NCBI RefSeq assembly: GCF_021290385.1
Contig: NZ_CP089928.1
Coordinates: 1,658,501 to 1,722,500 of the forward strand
Source of the DNA: Microbulbifer sp. YPW16
GTDB taxonomy: Bacteria; Pseudomonadota; Gammaproteobacteria; Pseudomonadales; Cellvibrionaceae
DNA length: 64,000 bases
Direction: 5' to 3'
A model generated the notes under the pieces. It searched no databases. It saw only the letters and a program-made list of their open reading frames with translations, and had not been told where the DNA came from. Each line of letters begins with the position of its first letter. Within the stretch, counting starts at the first letter, position 1. Positions 18,746 through 28,245 of this stretch are shown here, one piece after another. The position numbers were made by a program, and so were the translations under genes.

Positions 18746-19879
18746 CTAGCGCTCGATGTCTGTGGTGGCGGTAATGCGCCAGTCGTGTCCCACCGCGCGC
18801 ATGTCGGTGATGGTTATCGGCAACACCGAGCCCATCCGCTCGATGGGCAGCTCGAACAGCGGCCGGGCGGTGCTGCCCAGTAGTTTGGGTGCCATATAGA
18901 CGATCATCTCGTCCACGTGGCCGCGGTAGAGGAACTCGCCGGAGAGGGTCGCACCGCTCTCCACCAGCACCTCGTTGCACTCCCGGCGCGCCAGCTCCTG
19001 CAGCAGGGCCAGCAGGTCCACGCGGCCATCGCCGCCCGCCGGCAGGACGACCACCTCGGCCCCGGCCTTTTCCAGCCGCTCACGGCGCTCCGGCTCGGCC
19101 TGTGCGGTCGTGCACACCAGTGTGGGGGCGTCGCCCTGCAATATAAAGGCCCGCGCCGGGGTGCGCAGGTGACTGTCGACGATTACCCGCAGCGGCTGCA
19201 CTTCCGCCGCCTGCTCGGCGGCGAGCATCTCCAGCGCCATTTCATCGGCGCGGACATTCATATTGGGGTTGTCGAACCGCACGGTGTCCACGCCGGTAAC
19301 GATCGCACAGCTGCGCGCCCGCAGGCGCTGCACATCGGCGCGTGCCGCGGGGCCGGTAACCCACTTCGACTCGCCACTGGCCATACCCGTACGGCCGTCG
19401 AGGCTCATCGCCGACTTGCTGCGCACCAGCGGCAGCCCCAGGGTCATGCGCTTGATAAAGCCCGGATTCAGGGCGCGACAGGCGACTTCCAGCAGCGGGC
19501 CCTCGATCTCGATGCCGGCATCCCGCAATATCTGCAGCCCCTGGCCACTGACCGCGGGATTCGGGTCTTCCATACCGTAGACGACCCGGGCCACGCCCGC
19601 CTCCACCAGCGCCTGGGCGCAGGGACCGGTCTTGCCGGTATGGCTGCAGGGCTCCAGGGTGACGTAGGCGGTGGCACCGCGGGCGCGGTCGCCGGCGTCC
19701 CGCAGCGCCTCGATCTCGGCGTGGGGCAGGCCCGCGCGGCGGTGCCAGCCCTCTCCCACAATGGCGCCGTTGTCATCGACTATCACACAGCCGACACGGG
19801 GGTTGGGCATGGTGGTGTAGAGACCGCGCTCCGCCAGCTGCACGGCGCGGTTCATCAGGGCCTGGGGGCTATGGGTCAT
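18746..19879 (-). CDS. ribD: Bifunctional pyrimidine deaminase / 5-amino-6-ribosylamino uracil reductase
   Basis: 377 residues. The N-terminal deaminase has the zinc site H53-A-E55 and [11 protein letters not shown] (C78, C87). The C-terminal reductase domain begins around [22 protein letters not shown] and contains [22 protein letters not shown]. It performs two steps downstream of GTP cyclohydrolase II. The start ATG overlaps the nrdR stop in an ATGA, so nrdR and ribD are coupled. Confidence 0.96.
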   Translation of the reverse strand: MTHSPQALMNRAVQLAERGLYTTMPNPRVGCVIVDDNGAIVGEGWHRRAGLPHAEIEALRDAGDRARGATAYVTLEPCSHTGKTGPCAQALVEAGVARVVYGMEDPNPAVSGQGLQILRDAGIEIEGPLLEVACRALNPGFIKRMTLGLPLVRSKSAMSLDGRTGMASGESKWVTGPAARADVQRLRARSCAIVTGVDTVRFDNPNMNVRADEMALEMLAAEQAAEVQPLRVIVDSHLRTPARAFILQGDAPTLVCTTAQAEPERRERLEKAGAEVVVLPAGGDGRVDLLALLQELARRECNEVLVESGATLSGEFLYRGHVDEMIVYMAPKLLGSTARPLFELPIERMGSVLPITITDMRAVGHDWRITATTDIER

Positions 19880-20340
19880 TGCGGCTCCGTCGGCTTTGTC
19901 AGCCGCTCGATTTCCTGGCTGAAGTCACTGACATCCTCGAAGCGGCGGTATACGGAGGCAAAGCGTACATAGGCCACCTGGTCCAGCTCCCGCAGCTGCT
20001 CCATCACCAGCTCGCCGACGCGCATGGCCGGCAACTCGCGCTCACCGGTGGCCTGCAGGGCGTGCTTGATCTGGGCCACCGCGGACTCGACCCGCTCGGT
20101 GCTGACCGGCCGCTTCTCCACCGCACGCTGGATGCCGGCGCGCAGCTTGTCTTCGTTGAAGGGTTCGCGCTGCCCGTTCTGCTTGATGACACGGGGCAGG
20201 AGCAATTCGGCGGTCTCAAAGGTGGTAAAGCGCTCGTGGCAATCGAGGCACTCGCGGCGCCGGCGCACCTGGTCGCCCTCCGCCACCAGGCGCGAGTCGA
20301 CGACCTTGGTTTCTTCCGCGCTGCAGAAAGGACAGTGCAT
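19876..20340 (-). CDS. nrdR: Transcriptional repressor NrdR
   Basis: 154 residues from [17 protein letters not shown] at 20340, the family N-terminus; a frame extension of 14 residues is not conserved. The zinc ribbon has C3, C6, C31 and C34, followed by the ATP-cone domain ([26 protein letters not shown]). NrdR senses ATP/dATP and represses ribonucleotide reductase genes by binding NrdR boxes. It usually lies between glyA and ribD, as here apart from the inserted binding-protein gene. Confidence 0.96.
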   Translation of the reverse strand: MHCPFCSAEETKVVDSRLVAEGDQVRRRRECLDCHERFTTFETAELLLPRVIKQNGQREPFNEDKLRAGIQRAVEKRPVSTERVESAVAQIKHALQATGERELPAMRVGELVMEQLRELDQVAYVRFASVYRRFEDVSDFSQEIERLTKPTEPQ

Positions 20341-20440
20341 GGGGTATTCGGCCCTGTAGAAAAACGGGCGGCAGTTTAACACAGGCGGCGCAGCGGGGCG
20401 CCACCTGCCGGATCCGGGGGGTTGGGCTCCAGTCGGTTCC

Positions 20441-21541
20441 CTAGAGGTCCTCCCGCTCGATGATCCGCTGCCAGAGCTTATGGCGCAGGGTCAGCACCCG
20501 GCTCTCGGTGGGCAGCGCCATCCAGGCATTGGTCAACTGGGAGCTGTCCGGGTACACGATGGGATTGGCCAGCAACTCCGGGTCCATCAGGTCGCGGGAA
20601 GCGGTATTGGCGTTGGCATACTGCAGCTCATTGGAGATCTCGGCGATCACCTCCGGGCGCAGCAGGTAATTCATGAACTGGTAGGCCGCATCCTGATTGG
20701 CGGCGCTGGCGGGCATGGCGATGGTATCGATCCACAGCGGGAACCCTTCCCGGGGGGTGACGTAGCGGATCTCAAACTCCTTGCCCGCTTCCCGGGCATC
20801 CACCTGCGCCTGCAGGATATCGCCGCTCCAGCCGTGTACCAGGCAATGCCTGCCACTGGCCAGATTCTCGACATATTCGCCGGAATCGAAGTCGGTCACG
20901 TGCAGGCGTACTTTCGACAGCAGGTTGGCCACCATCAGCTGGTGCGCGGTGCTCATGCTATTGGGGTCCTTGCCGATGTACTTGAGCCCCACATCGAAAA
21001 TCTCTTCCGGCGAGCGCATCAGCGTCACGCCGCAGTGATCCAGCCGCTGCAGGCGCACGGGGTCAAACAGCAGGTCCCAGCTGTCGGTGGGCAGGCGCCC
21101 GTCAAAGGCCTCCCTGACCGCTTCCACGTTGTAGCCGATGCCCACGGTGCCCCAGAGAAACGGCAGGGCGTAGCGATTGTCCGGGTCGAAGTCCCGCAGG
21201 CGCCGCATAAATTCCGGGTCCTGGCTCTCCAGCCCGGACAGGCGACTCTTGTCGAGCGGGCTGAGCAGTCCGGCCTGGATGTAGGCCGCGAGGTTCTCGG
21301 TACTGGGAACAATCAGGTCGAACTTCCGCCCGCCATTGATCCAGGCGTCCTCCAGCTCCTCGATATCGTCGTACTCGAAATAGTGCACCCGGATACCGGT
21401 CTCGGCCTCGAAACGGGTAATGGTGTTCTCACCGATGTAGTCGGACCAGTTGGCCAGGTGCAGCTCCTGCTGCGCGTCCGCGCCCTGTACCAGGCCAGTG
21501 GCCAGCAACAGGACGCCGAAAACTTGTCGGATGGTGCGCAT
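20441..21541 (-). CDS. Orphan polyamine-type periplasmic binding protein (PotD/PotF-like)
   Basis: 366 residues from MRTIRQVFG at 21541; the signal peptide ends near VQGADA. The mature protein starts [41 protein letters not shown], typical of spermidine/putrescine receptors, and has [13 protein letters not shown] and [13 protein letters not shown], which contribute ligand contacts in PotD/PotF. There is no permease or ATPase gene beside it, so it either shares a distant transporter or acts as a sensor partner. It is inserted between glyA and nrdR. Ligand specificity is not decided by the motifs. Confidence 0.85.
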   Translation of the reverse strand: MRTIRQVFGVLLLATGLVQGADAQQELHLANWSDYIGENTITRFEAETGIRVHYFEYDDIEELEDAWINGGRKFDLIVPSTENLAAYIQAGLLSPLDKSRLSGLESQDPEFMRRLRDFDPDNRYALPFLWGTVGIGYNVEAVREAFDGRLPTDSWDLLFDPVRLQRLDHCGVTLMRSPEEIFDVGLKYIGKDPNSMSTAHQLMVANLLSKVRLHVTDFDSGEYVENLASGRHCLVHGWSGDILQAQVDAREAGKEFEIRYVTPREGFPLWIDTIAMPASAANQDAAYQFMNYLLRPEVIAEISNELQYANANTASRDLMDPELLANPIVYPDSSQLTNAWMALPTESRVLTLRHKLWQRIIEREDL

Positions 21542-21889
21542 ACTCTCCCCCAATATCGCAGCAACGCTGCGGGATTGACCGGCCCCCGCCCAACGGCAGT
21601 CCGGCCACCGGCGGAGACATGTGCCCGATACCGCGTGGGCCCCAGAAAAAACTTCCGCCAATCCGGGCGGAGTACGACGGACACACAAATCAAACGGTGC
21701 GCCGGGAAGAACCGAATTAGAGTTCGGCTTTTAGGATTGGGCCCATTAAAACAGAATTGCCGGGGGACTGCATCTTCCAGAACAAAAGTCTGCAATCAGG
21801 CGGAAAAGGCATAAAAAAAGCGGCCCAAAGGCCGCTTTTAGCAAGAACTGCACCGGCGGGCGCTATCGACGCCCGCGCCTCTTGGCTGC
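21542..21889. other. 348-bp gap between glyA and the binding-protein gene
   Basis: No gene is seen. It holds the leader of the binding-protein gene, a short inverted repeat CCGAA-TTAGAG-TTCGG (21712-21727), and the glyA terminator at 21816-21839. The terminator implies that the binding-protein gene and nrdR-rib genes start from a promoter in this gap rather than by read-through from glyA. Confidence 0.6.
21811..21840 (-). terminator. Intrinsic terminator after glyA
   Basis: Perfect stem AAAAGCGGCC (21816-21825), loop CAAA, stem GGCCGCTTTT (21830-21839). On the minus strand it ends in a run of seven T. It starts about 50 bp past the glyA stop. The symmetric A/T flanks would let it work in both directions. 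Confidence 0.88.
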
Positions 21890-23155
21890 TCAGCCCTTGT
21901 ACACCGGGAAGCTGGCGCAGATATCCAGTACCTTCTGCTTCACTTCGCCGATGGTGGCTTCCGCATCGCCCTGCTCCAGTGCGTCCAGCACATCACAGAT
22001 CCAGTGGGTCAGCTGCTTTGTTTCCTCCACACCAAAACCGCGGGTGGTGATGGCCGGGGTACCGACGCGCAGGCCGGAGGTGATGAACGGTGAGCGCGGG
22101 TCGTTGGGCACCGCATTCTTGTTCACGGTGATATTGGCACGGCCCAGCGCCTCGTCCGCATCCTTACCGGTGTAATCCTTGCCGATCAGGTCCACCAGCA
22201 TCAGGTGATCATCGGTACCACCGGATACGATGTTGATGCCGCGGTCGAGGAAGGTATCGGCCATGGCGCGGGCGTTCTCGACCACCTTTTTCTGGTACTG
22301 CTTGTACTCCGGGGTCATGGCCTCCTTGAAGGAGACTGCCTTGGCGGCGATCACGTGCATCAGCGGGCCGCCCTGGCCGCCCGGGAATACCGCGGAGTTC
22401 AGTTTCTTCTCGATCTCCTCGTTGGCCTTCGCCAGGATGATGCCGCCGCGCGGGCCGCGCAGGGTCTTGTGGGTGGTGGAGGTCACCACGTCGGCGTGGG
22501 GGATCGGTGACGGGTACTCACCCGCGGCCACCAGGCCGGCCACGTGGGCCATGTCCACCAGCAGGTAGGCACCCACCTTGTCGGCGATCTCGCGGAAACG
22601 CGCCCAGTCCATGACACGGCTGTAAGCGGAGAAACCGCCAACGATCATCTTCGGCTTGTGTTCCAGTGCCAGGCGCTCGACTTCCTCGTAGTCCACCTCG
22701 CCGGTTTCCGGGTTCAGGCCGTACTGCACCGCGTTGTAGATCTTGCCGGAGAAGTTCACCCGCGCGCCATGGGTCAGGTGACCGCCGTGGGCCAGGCTCA
22801 TGCCCAGCACGGTGTCGCCCGGCGCACACAGCGCCTGGTAAACCGCGGCGTTGGCCTGGGAACCGGAGTGCGGCTGCACGTTGGCGTAATCGGCACCAAA
22901 CAGCTTCTTGGCGCGCTCGATCGCCAGCACTTCCACCTTGTCCACATACTCACAGCCGCCGTAGTAACGCTTGCCCGGGTAACCCTCGGCGTACTTGTTG
23001 GTCATGGTGCTGCCCTGCGCCTCCATCACCATCGGGCTGGTGTAGTTCTCGGAGGCGATCAGCTCGATATGCTCTTCCTGGCGGCGGTCCTCTTCCTGGA
23101 TGGCTTCCCAGACTTCCGGGTCGTAAGAGGAGAGTGTGACTGATGGATCAAACAT
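21890..23155 (-). CDS. glyA: Serine hydroxymethyltransferase
   Basis: 421 residues. Fold-type I PLP enzyme features: [76 protein letters not shown] with the PLP lysine in STTHKT, and [14 protein letters not shown]. It interconverts serine and glycine while charging tetrahydrofolate with one carbon. It is monocistronic or first in its unit; an intrinsic terminator follows. Confidence 0.98.
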   Translation of the reverse strand: MFDPSVTLSSYDPEVWEAIQEEDRRQEEHIELIASENYTSPMVMEAQGSTMTNKYAEGYPGKRYYGGCEYVDKVEVLAIERAKKLFGADYANVQPHSGSQANAAVYQALCAPGDTVLGMSLAHGGHLTHGARVNFSGKIYNAVQYGLNPETGEVDYEEVERLALEHKPKMIVGGFSAYSRVMDWARFREIADKVGAYLLVDMAHVAGLVAAGEYPSPIPHADVVTSTTHKTLRGPRGGIILAKANEEIEKKLNSAVFPGGQGGPLMHVIAAKAVSFKEAMTPEYKQYQKKVVENARAMADTFLDRGINIVSGGTDDHLMLVDLIGKDYTGKDADEALGRANITVNKNAVPNDPRSPFITSGLRVGTPAITTRGFGVEETKQLTHWICDVLDALEQGDAEATIGEVKQKVLDICASFPVYKG

Positions 23156-23351
23156 GGTTTTCCCTCAATAAATCGGGCTGTGGACGCTGCACCGATGGGC
23201 ACAGGAGCCATTAGCACAACTGTAGAAAGGCGCGCATTGTACACCAAGGAAAAGTGGTCTGCGCCCCAATTTATGCGGCTTCGGGGAGGATAAACGGTGT
23301 TTTTGACCGGGGGGTCCGGCAGCTGGCATGCAGCGAGGGCTGGCAGGGATG

Positions 23352-23375
23352 GGCGCGGCCGTGGCCGGCCGCGCC
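23352..23375. other. Nine-bp GC hairpin downstream of the outer-membrane protein gene
   Basis: GGCGCGGCC (23352-23360) pairs perfectly with GGCCGCGCC (23367-23375) around GTGGCC. It lies 10 bp after the stop of the minus-strand porin-like gene. There is no T run, so it may protect a 3' end or be a weak or Rho-assisted terminator. The rest of 23156-23385 is the glyA leader. Confidence 0.45.
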
Positions 23376-23385
23376 GCGAAGGGGA

Positions 23386-23877
23386 TCAGAAGGTCAGGAT
23401 CATGGTGCCGGACCAGAAGTTCACGTCCTCTTCGATCATGGTGTACTCGAACTCCACATTGGTGTTCGGGCTCAGGTTCAGGCCGATACCACCACCGACG
23501 GAGATGCCGGTGTCGTCTGCGCTGAAACCGCCCGCGCTCACGTCTTCGTAGATCAGGCCCAGGCGGCCCTTGAAGTACACGTCGCCGAAAGAGCGGTAAG
23601 TGGCGTAACCACCCAGGGTCTGGATATCCACATCGATGTGGCGGCCGTCAAAGACATCCGCCTCGCCGCTGATCAGGGAATCGGTGAACTCACCCTCGAA
23701 ACCCCAGCCGGAGGAGAAGGTGTAGCCGCCGCGCAGGCCGAAGTTGATCGGGTCGTCAGTGTAAGGTCCATCAACGGACATCAGGCCGGCAGTAGCGCCC
23801 CAGTAGCCGCCCTCGGCGTTCGCTGCAGAAGAACAAACCAGTGCCAGGGCCGCCAGGCCCGTCGCCAATTTACGCAT
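23386..23877 (-). CDS. Small outer-membrane beta-barrel protein
   Basis: 163 residues from MRKLATGLAALALVCSSAANA at 23877, a clean signal peptide; a further upstream ATG adds 5 residues. The rest alternates in short amphipathic strands (GGYTFSSGWGFEGEFTDSLI, LGGYATYRSFGDVYFKGRLGLIYEDV, GGGIGLNLSPNTNVEFEYTMIEEDVNFWSGTMILTF) and ends in Phe, the BAM-type C-terminal signature. This matches the eight-stranded OmpA/porin-family barrel class. The function is not evident. An inverted repeat lies about 75-100 bp upstream. Confidence 0.75.
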   Translation of the reverse strand: MRKLATGLAALALVCSSAANAEGGYWGATAGLMSVDGPYTDDPINFGLRGGYTFSSGWGFEGEFTDSLISGEADVFDGRHIDVDIQTLGGYATYRSFGDVYFKGRLGLIYEDVSAGGFSADDTGISVGGGIGLNLSPNTNVEFEYTMIEEDVNFWSGTMILTF

Positions 23878-24281
23878 AGGAAAAATCCCCAAGTTGTTGT
23901 GGTGATTAAATTTGCGCGGATTCTATCCGCCTTTCTCCGATCCGGCCAGCTCCCTGTTCACAGTAAAAAAATGAACAGGTCTCAGGACGGCAATAGACCC
24001 GGCTGTCGCAGTAATCGTTCCGCAGCTGCGGGAAAAAGTCACAATTCGCCTGATACCGACTCTGTCGGCACCATAAGCCACATACAGCGACATACTCACT
24101 GCTACATTAACTTGGCTCTGCGACTGTACCCGCCCCACGGGCGCAATCGCTGGACATGGCGCCGAAGCCTTCCACCACAGCATTATGAATAACGGTAATT
24201 AACAGAACCTGAACAGATCCTGACAATGACAATGCGCGACCCAATGCGTTAACGCCCCACTATCAAGCGACGGAGATAGCG
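23878..24281. other. 404-bp divergent gap between the small porin-like gene and the first hemerythrin gene
   Basis: No gene is supported. It contains several inverted repeats: CCTGTTCA...TGAACAGG (23953-23979), the 12-bp palindrome CCGCAGCTGCGG (24020-24031) and CCGAC-TCT-GTCGG (24056-24068). I looked for an FNR box (TTGAT-N4-ATCAA) before the hemerythrin gene and found none close to consensus. Confidence 0.6.
23953..23979. promoter_or_regulatory. Perfect 8-bp inverted repeat, possible operator or leader hairpin
   Basis: CCTGTTCA (23953-23960) and TGAACAGG (23972-23979) with an A-rich 11-nt centre, 76-102 bp upstream of the small porin-like gene. The arm spacing suits a dimeric repressor, but a leader hairpin is equally possible. 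Confidence 0.35.
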
Positions 24282-24848
24282 ATGGACAGCATCTTTGCAC
24301 AACTGTGCCAGGACCACCGGAATATCCAGCAGGTGCTCGATGCCCTCGAACAGCTGCTGGCGGAAATGACGCGAGAGGACCGCGATCCGTCAACCCTCGA
24401 CCTGATTATCGACGCACTGGATTACATCGCCATTTACCCGGAAAAGTGGCATCACCCGGTGGAGGATGTCACCTGCGAGATCCTGCTCGCCAAGCCGGGA
24501 GTGGAGCCGGAACCGATACTGCGCGCCCGGGAAGAACATCGCCGCCTGGCCCGGGAAACCCGCAAGATGAAAGAGTTGTTTTATGCCGTCGCCAACGATT
24601 GCGCGGTGGAACGGGACCACCTCTACGGCGCGGCGCGCCAGTACCTGGCCGCCCAGCGCTCCCATATCCTGATGGAAAACCATTGTGTATTCCCGCTGAT
24701 GGAGCGTTACCTGGAACCGGAAGACTGGCAGCTGGTCCGCGCGCAACTCGGCGACCGCGAGGACCCGGTATTCGGGCCGGCAATGCGCGACCAGTACGAT
24801 GCGGTACAGCGGTACGTCAGTAACAGCCAGCCGGCAACAGTGGCCTGA
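24282..24848 (+). CDS. Hemerythrin-like HHE protein 1
   Basis: 188 residues with a four-helix HHE pattern: H12, H57-H58...E61 (WHHPVED), H86, H128...E132 and H134 (HILMENHCVFP). These can supply the diiron ligands of bacterial hemerythrins, which bind O2 or NO or act in iron-centre repair. It aligns without gaps over about 140 residues with the second hemerythrin at 28246, so the two arose by duplication. It is convergent with anr. RBS CGGAGAT precedes the ATG. Confidence 0.88.
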   Translation: MDSIFAQLCQDHRNIQQVLDALEQLLAEMTREDRDPSTLDLIIDALDYIAIYPEKWHHPVEDVTCEILLAKPGVEPEPILRAREEHRRLARETRKMKELFYAVANDCAVERDHLYGAARQYLAAQRSHILMENHCVFPLMERYLEPEDWQLVRAQLGDREDPVFGPAMRDQYDAVQRYVSNSQPATVA

Positions 24849-24887
24849 GCGGGCAGGAGTCCCCGGCGATATGCGGGGCAGGATTAT

Positions 24888-25643
24888 TCAGGTGATCGCC
24901 GACCGGCGACCGATTTCACTTTCATCGTAGCCGCAGTGAGTGCCGGCCAGTTCGCTGAGCGCGATCAGGTCGAGCACTTCCACTTCGCGCCCGCTCACCC
25001 GGATCAGCCCGTCTTTCTGCAGGGCCCTGAACAGGCGGCTGACGGTTTCCGGTGTCAGCCCCAGGTAATTGGCGATATCCATACGGGGCATCGACAGCAC
25101 AAAGCGGCTGGCGGAATAACCCCGGCGCGCATAGCGGCTGGAAATATTGACCAGCAGTGCCGCCAGGCGGGCATTGGCGGAACGCTTACCCAGTAACAGC
25201 AGGATCTCGTTTTCCTGCCGCAGCTCCTCGGAAAAAATACTGTAAATCTGCTGCTGCAATGCCGGCACCTGCTGCGCGAGGGACTCCAGCTGGCCAAACG
25301 GCAGCACACAGACACTGCTGTCTTCCAGCGCCTCGGCGTAACTGGGATGGGCACGGCTGCTGTAGGCATCCAGCCCCAGCAATTCACCCGGCAGGGCAAA
25401 GTGGGTCACCTGGGTGTCACCATCAGAGGCGATTACCGCGGTCTTGAAACTGCCGGAGCGGATTGCATAGAGGTTGTGGAACGGATCGCCGCTGCGGTAG
25501 AGGTTCTCCCCTGCCTTGACCAGCCGCTTGTTGCGTGTCACCTGCTCGAGGCGGTCGATATCCGCCTCCGGCAGGCCGGCGGGCAGGCACAGGCGACGAA
25601 CCGAGCAATCGCTGCATTGCACTGCGTGGCGGCTGTCTGTCAT
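24888..25643 (-). CDS. anr: Oxygen-sensing FNR/ANR-type transcriptional regulator
   Basis: 251 residues. The N-terminal cysteines C10, C13 and C19 (C-x2-C-x5-C) plus C112 match the four [4Fe-4S] ligands of FNR. A cNMP-like beta-roll, a dimer helix and a winged helix-turn-helix follow; the recognition helix ETVSR (E199, S202, R203) has the FNR residues that read TTGAT half-sites. It activates low-oxygen genes and is inactivated by O2. It is downstream of hemN on the same strand. FNR boxes in the ompW/hemerythrin gap give it plausible local targets. Confidence 0.95.
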   Translation of the reverse strand: MTDSRHAVQCSDCSVRRLCLPAGLPEADIDRLEQVTRNKRLVKAGENLYRSGDPFHNLYAIRSGSFKTAVIASDGDTQVTHFALPGELLGLDAYSSRAHPSYAEALEDSSVCVLPFGQLESLAQQVPALQQQIYSIFSEELRQENEILLLLGKRSANARLAALLVNISSRYARRGYSASRFVLSMPRMDIANYLGLTPETVSRLFRALQKDGLIRVSGREVEVLDLIALSELAGTHCGYDESEIGRRSAIT

Positions 25644-25741
25644 GGGATGCTCCGGGCTGGTTGCGATAGCGGCATTGTACTCCCTCGGAAACCTGTCGTC
25701 GCGGTCACTGGCCAGCTAGCCAGCTGGTCGCAAACACTTTT

Positions 25742-27127
25742 TCAGAGCACACGCGAGTAGCGCGACTCGCCAGCCGTCGCATGCAGGTAAGCATCGAAAG
25801 CCGCGGCAATATTGCGGGTGAACCAGCGGCCGCGCCCGGTGATTTCCAGCGACCGGTCATCCTCGCGCAGCAGGCCATCGGCAATCAATGGCTGCAACCG
25901 CTCCAGTTCCGCGGCAAAGGCCTCCCCGAACGGCGCGCCGGCGCGCCGGGCAACATCCTCCTTGTCCACGCGCATACGGCACATCAGCTCCATGATCACA
26001 TACTGGCGCAACCGGTCATCTGTCGACATGGCCCAGCCGCGGAAGCCGGCAAAGCCACGCTCGCGGATCGACTCGACATATTCCTTCAGCCGATGCTGGT
26101 TCTGCCAGTAGCCGCCGGCGCTGTAACTGATCGCCGAGGCCCCCAGACCGATCAGGGCATCTGCCGGCATTAACGTATAGCCCTGGAAGTTACGCTGCAG
26201 CGTGCCCTCTCTGGCCGCGCGGGCCAGCTCATCGCCGGGCAGGGCAAAGTGGTCCATGCCCAGGAATTCGTAACCCGCCGCGCCCAGCTGTTCCACCGCG
26301 GCCAGTTGCATGGCGATCTTCTCCGCCGGCGCCGGCATGGCATCGCTGTCGATCAGGCGCTGGGCCTTGAACCGCTGCGGCAGGTGGGCGTAGTGATAGA
26401 GCGCGATCCGGTCCGGCGCCAGCTGTGCCACGCGGCCGATGGTCTGCTCCAGGGTGGCCACCGTCTGGTGCGGTAACCCATAGACCAGGTCATAGGAGAT
26501 CGAGCGGAAGCCCCGCTCCCGTGCTGCACGGGTAATCTGCTCCACTGCCTCTGCATCACAGATACGGTTAATGGCCCGCTGAACAACCGGGTTGAAGTCC
26601 TGGATACCCAGGCTCAGGCGGTTGAAGCCCAGCTCCCGCAGGGTATCCAGGGTCTCCAGCCGGAAGGTACGGGGATCCGCCTCCACACTGTACTCGCTGG
26701 CGTCGTCGCGGCGGAGGTCAAAGATCTCCCCCAGGCCCTCCACCAGCCGACACAGGTCCGAGTCGGTCAGGAATGTGGGCGTGCCACCGCCCAGGTGCAA
26801 CTGCACCACCGGCACCCGCGCCACCCGCTCCCGGTACCAGCGCGCTTCCTCCAGCACTCGGTCCAGGTAACTGGAGGCCAGGCCGTACTGGTTGGTAATC
26901 ACCTTGTTGCAGGCACAGAAGTAACATAGTGAGTGACAGAACGGGATATGCACATAGAGCGACAGGCTGTCGATATCCCGCAGTGACGCCCACGGCTCCA
27001 TGCCCTCCCCCAGCGGCACGAAGCGGTCGGCCGTGGGATAGGAAGTGTAGCGCGGGCAGGGGCCGCTATAGCGGGACAGTAGTTCCGCCGAAAGGGCCGA
27101 ATCGGGTTGTTGGTACGACGCGATCAT
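25742..27127 (-). CDS. hemN: Oxygen-independent coproporphyrinogen III dehydrogenase
   Basis: 461 residues. The radical-SAM motif C64-x3-C68-x2-C71 is in VHIPFCHSLCYFCAC; the N-terminal PCPRYTSYPTADRF is specific to true HemN rather than HemW. GGGTPTFL, SVEADPRTF and SLGIQDF are the SAM-site strands. It decarboxylates two propionates of coproporphyrinogen III without O2 during haem synthesis. It lies 73 bp after ompW and 98 bp before anr, the usual anr-hemN neighbourhood, and is probably transcribed with ompW. Confidence 0.97.
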   Translation of the reverse strand: MIASYQQPDSALSAELLSRYSGPCPRYTSYPTADRFVPLGEGMEPWASLRDIDSLSLYVHIPFCHSLCYFCACNKVITNQYGLASSYLDRVLEEARWYRERVARVPVVQLHLGGGTPTFLTDSDLCRLVEGLGEIFDLRRDDASEYSVEADPRTFRLETLDTLRELGFNRLSLGIQDFNPVVQRAINRICDAEAVEQITRAARERGFRSISYDLVYGLPHQTVATLEQTIGRVAQLAPDRIALYHYAHLPQRFKAQRLIDSDAMPAPAEKIAMQLAAVEQLGAAGYEFLGMDHFALPGDELARAAREGTLQRNFQGYTLMPADALIGLGASAISYSAGGYWQNQHRLKEYVESIRERGFAGFRGWAMSTDDRLRQYVIMELMCRMRVDKEDVARRAGAPFGEAFAAELERLQPLIADGLLREDDRSLEITGRGRWFTRNIAAAFDAYLHATAGESRYSRVL

Positions 27128-27200
27128 AATGCTTCACCCAGTAAAGGCGCCGGCCGCAGCCGGCTCACGTTCAGTCCGAGTAGCCAGGGGCCTGCAGGCC

Positions 27201-27884
27201 TCAGAATCGGTAACCCAGCCCGGCGACGGTGACCAGTGGGTCGAGCTCCACATCTGCCTCGATGTTGCCGAGGCCGGGCACCCGGACGCTGGCCTCGGTA
27301 TCGATATCCATCCACCAGACACTCAGGTTCAACAGCCAGCGGCGATCCTGGCCGAAGGCAAAATCCACGCCGGCTTCCGCGGCGACACCCACGGAATTCT
27401 TCAGCGACAAGTCGGCACTGCCGGTTGCGCCCAGGTCTGCGAACAGGCGATCGGCCGCCCCGTCCACCTGCTCGTCGAAGAACGCCGTGTAGTTCACCCC
27501 GAGCCCCAGGTAGGGCTGCACCACCTCTCCCGCCACCCGGGGATACCACTGCAGCAGCAGTGTGGGCGGCAGGTGGCGGGTCTCGCCGAGGGCGAAGGTC
27601 TCTCCCAGCCCCTCGACAGCAAGGTCGTGACTGAACGGTGAGGACGCCACCAGTTCCAGGCCCCATGTATCGGTGAGCATATAAGTGGCAGTCAGGCCCA
27701 GTGCCGTGCCGTCCTCGACGTCTGCAGCAGTGCCGGCGAGCTCCGTGCCGGACAGGGACAGCGCACTCGAGCTGACATCCGGGCTGACCGTGGCCGCACC
27801 ACTGCGGACGATGACCTCACCGGGCTGGTAGGCCACGGCTTGCAGGGAAACGAGAAGGCCGGCAACAGCGGCAAATACTTTCAT
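27201..27884 (-). CDS. ompW: OmpW-family outer-membrane protein 1
   Basis: 227 residues from MKVFAAVAGLLVSLQAVA at 27884 (signal peptide). OmpW signature segments: GEVIVRSGAATVSPD at the start of the mature protein, LTATYMLTDTWGLELVASSPFSHDLAVEG, ETRHLPPTLLLQWYP, VQPYLGLGVNYTAFFDE, and a terminal VTVAGLGYRF ending in Phe. OmpW forms a narrow eight-stranded barrel for small hydrophobic solutes and is FNR-regulated in E. coli. A perfect FNR box lies 121 bp upstream. A paralogue is at 43598. Confidence 0.92.
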   Translation of the reverse strand: MKVFAAVAGLLVSLQAVAYQPGEVIVRSGAATVSPDVSSSALSLSGTELAGTAADVEDGTALGLTATYMLTDTWGLELVASSPFSHDLAVEGLGETFALGETRHLPPTLLLQWYPRVAGEVVQPYLGLGVNYTAFFDEQVDGAADRLFADLGATGSADLSLKNSVGVAAEAGVDFAFGQDRRWLLNLSVWWMDIDTEASVRVPGLGNIEADVELDPLVTVAGLGYRF

Positions 27885-28004
27885 TCGGGTTCTCCATACC
27901 TTTGTCTTAAAGCCCACCCGCACGAGAACATCCTGTTATTGGTTTTGTTACTGCCAGCATGCGAGCGGGACGAGCGCAGGTTAACCAAATGGAAAGAGGG
28001 GCAA

Positions 28005-28018
28005 TTGATGTAAATCAA
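28005..28018. promoter_or_regulatory. Perfect FNR/ANR box
   Basis: TTGAT-GTAA-ATCAA, ten of ten consensus positions. It lies 121 bp upstream of the ompW ATG. For minus-strand transcription a class II start would fall about 27970, with a GGTTAA-containing stretch in the -10 region. Confidence 0.82.
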
Positions 28019-28168
28019 TCGGGCGGGTTTATGACTGGCGGGCAATCGACGGGGAGAGTCTTCTGGTGGCCACTAGCGCTTTCCGGGCCGCGTCCCCTGC
28101 CGCCGGGGCTCTCTTCCAGTTTCCCCGGTGCCCGTCGGCGCAGATCTACACCGCAAAGCGCCGGCCAC

Positions 28169-28182
28169 TTGATTCAGGTCAA
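28169..28182. promoter_or_regulatory. Second FNR/ANR box, toward hemerythrin 2
   Basis: TTGAT-TCAG-GTCAA, nine of ten consensus positions, centred near 28175.5. With AATACT at 28205-28210 as the -10 and a start near 28217, the box sits at about -41.5, the activating class II position. It lies 64 bp before the hemerythrin 2 ATG. Confidence 0.75.
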
Positions 28183-28245
28183 GGCCGCATTGCCGTGGGG
28201 CTTCAATACTGGGAACCAGAAACTGACCCGGGGATGGAGACCACC

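Larger units (their letters stand above)
27885..28245. other. 361-bp divergent regulatory gap between ompW and the second hemerythrin gene
   Basis: No gene is seen. It carries two FNR-type boxes (28005-28018 and 28169-28182). A -10-like AATACT (28205-28210) is correctly placed downstream of the second for a class II promoter reading toward the hemerythrin gene. The frame of that gene is open back to 28066, but the RBS (GGAG, 28237-28240) and paralogue alignment place its start at 28246. Confidence 0.65.
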
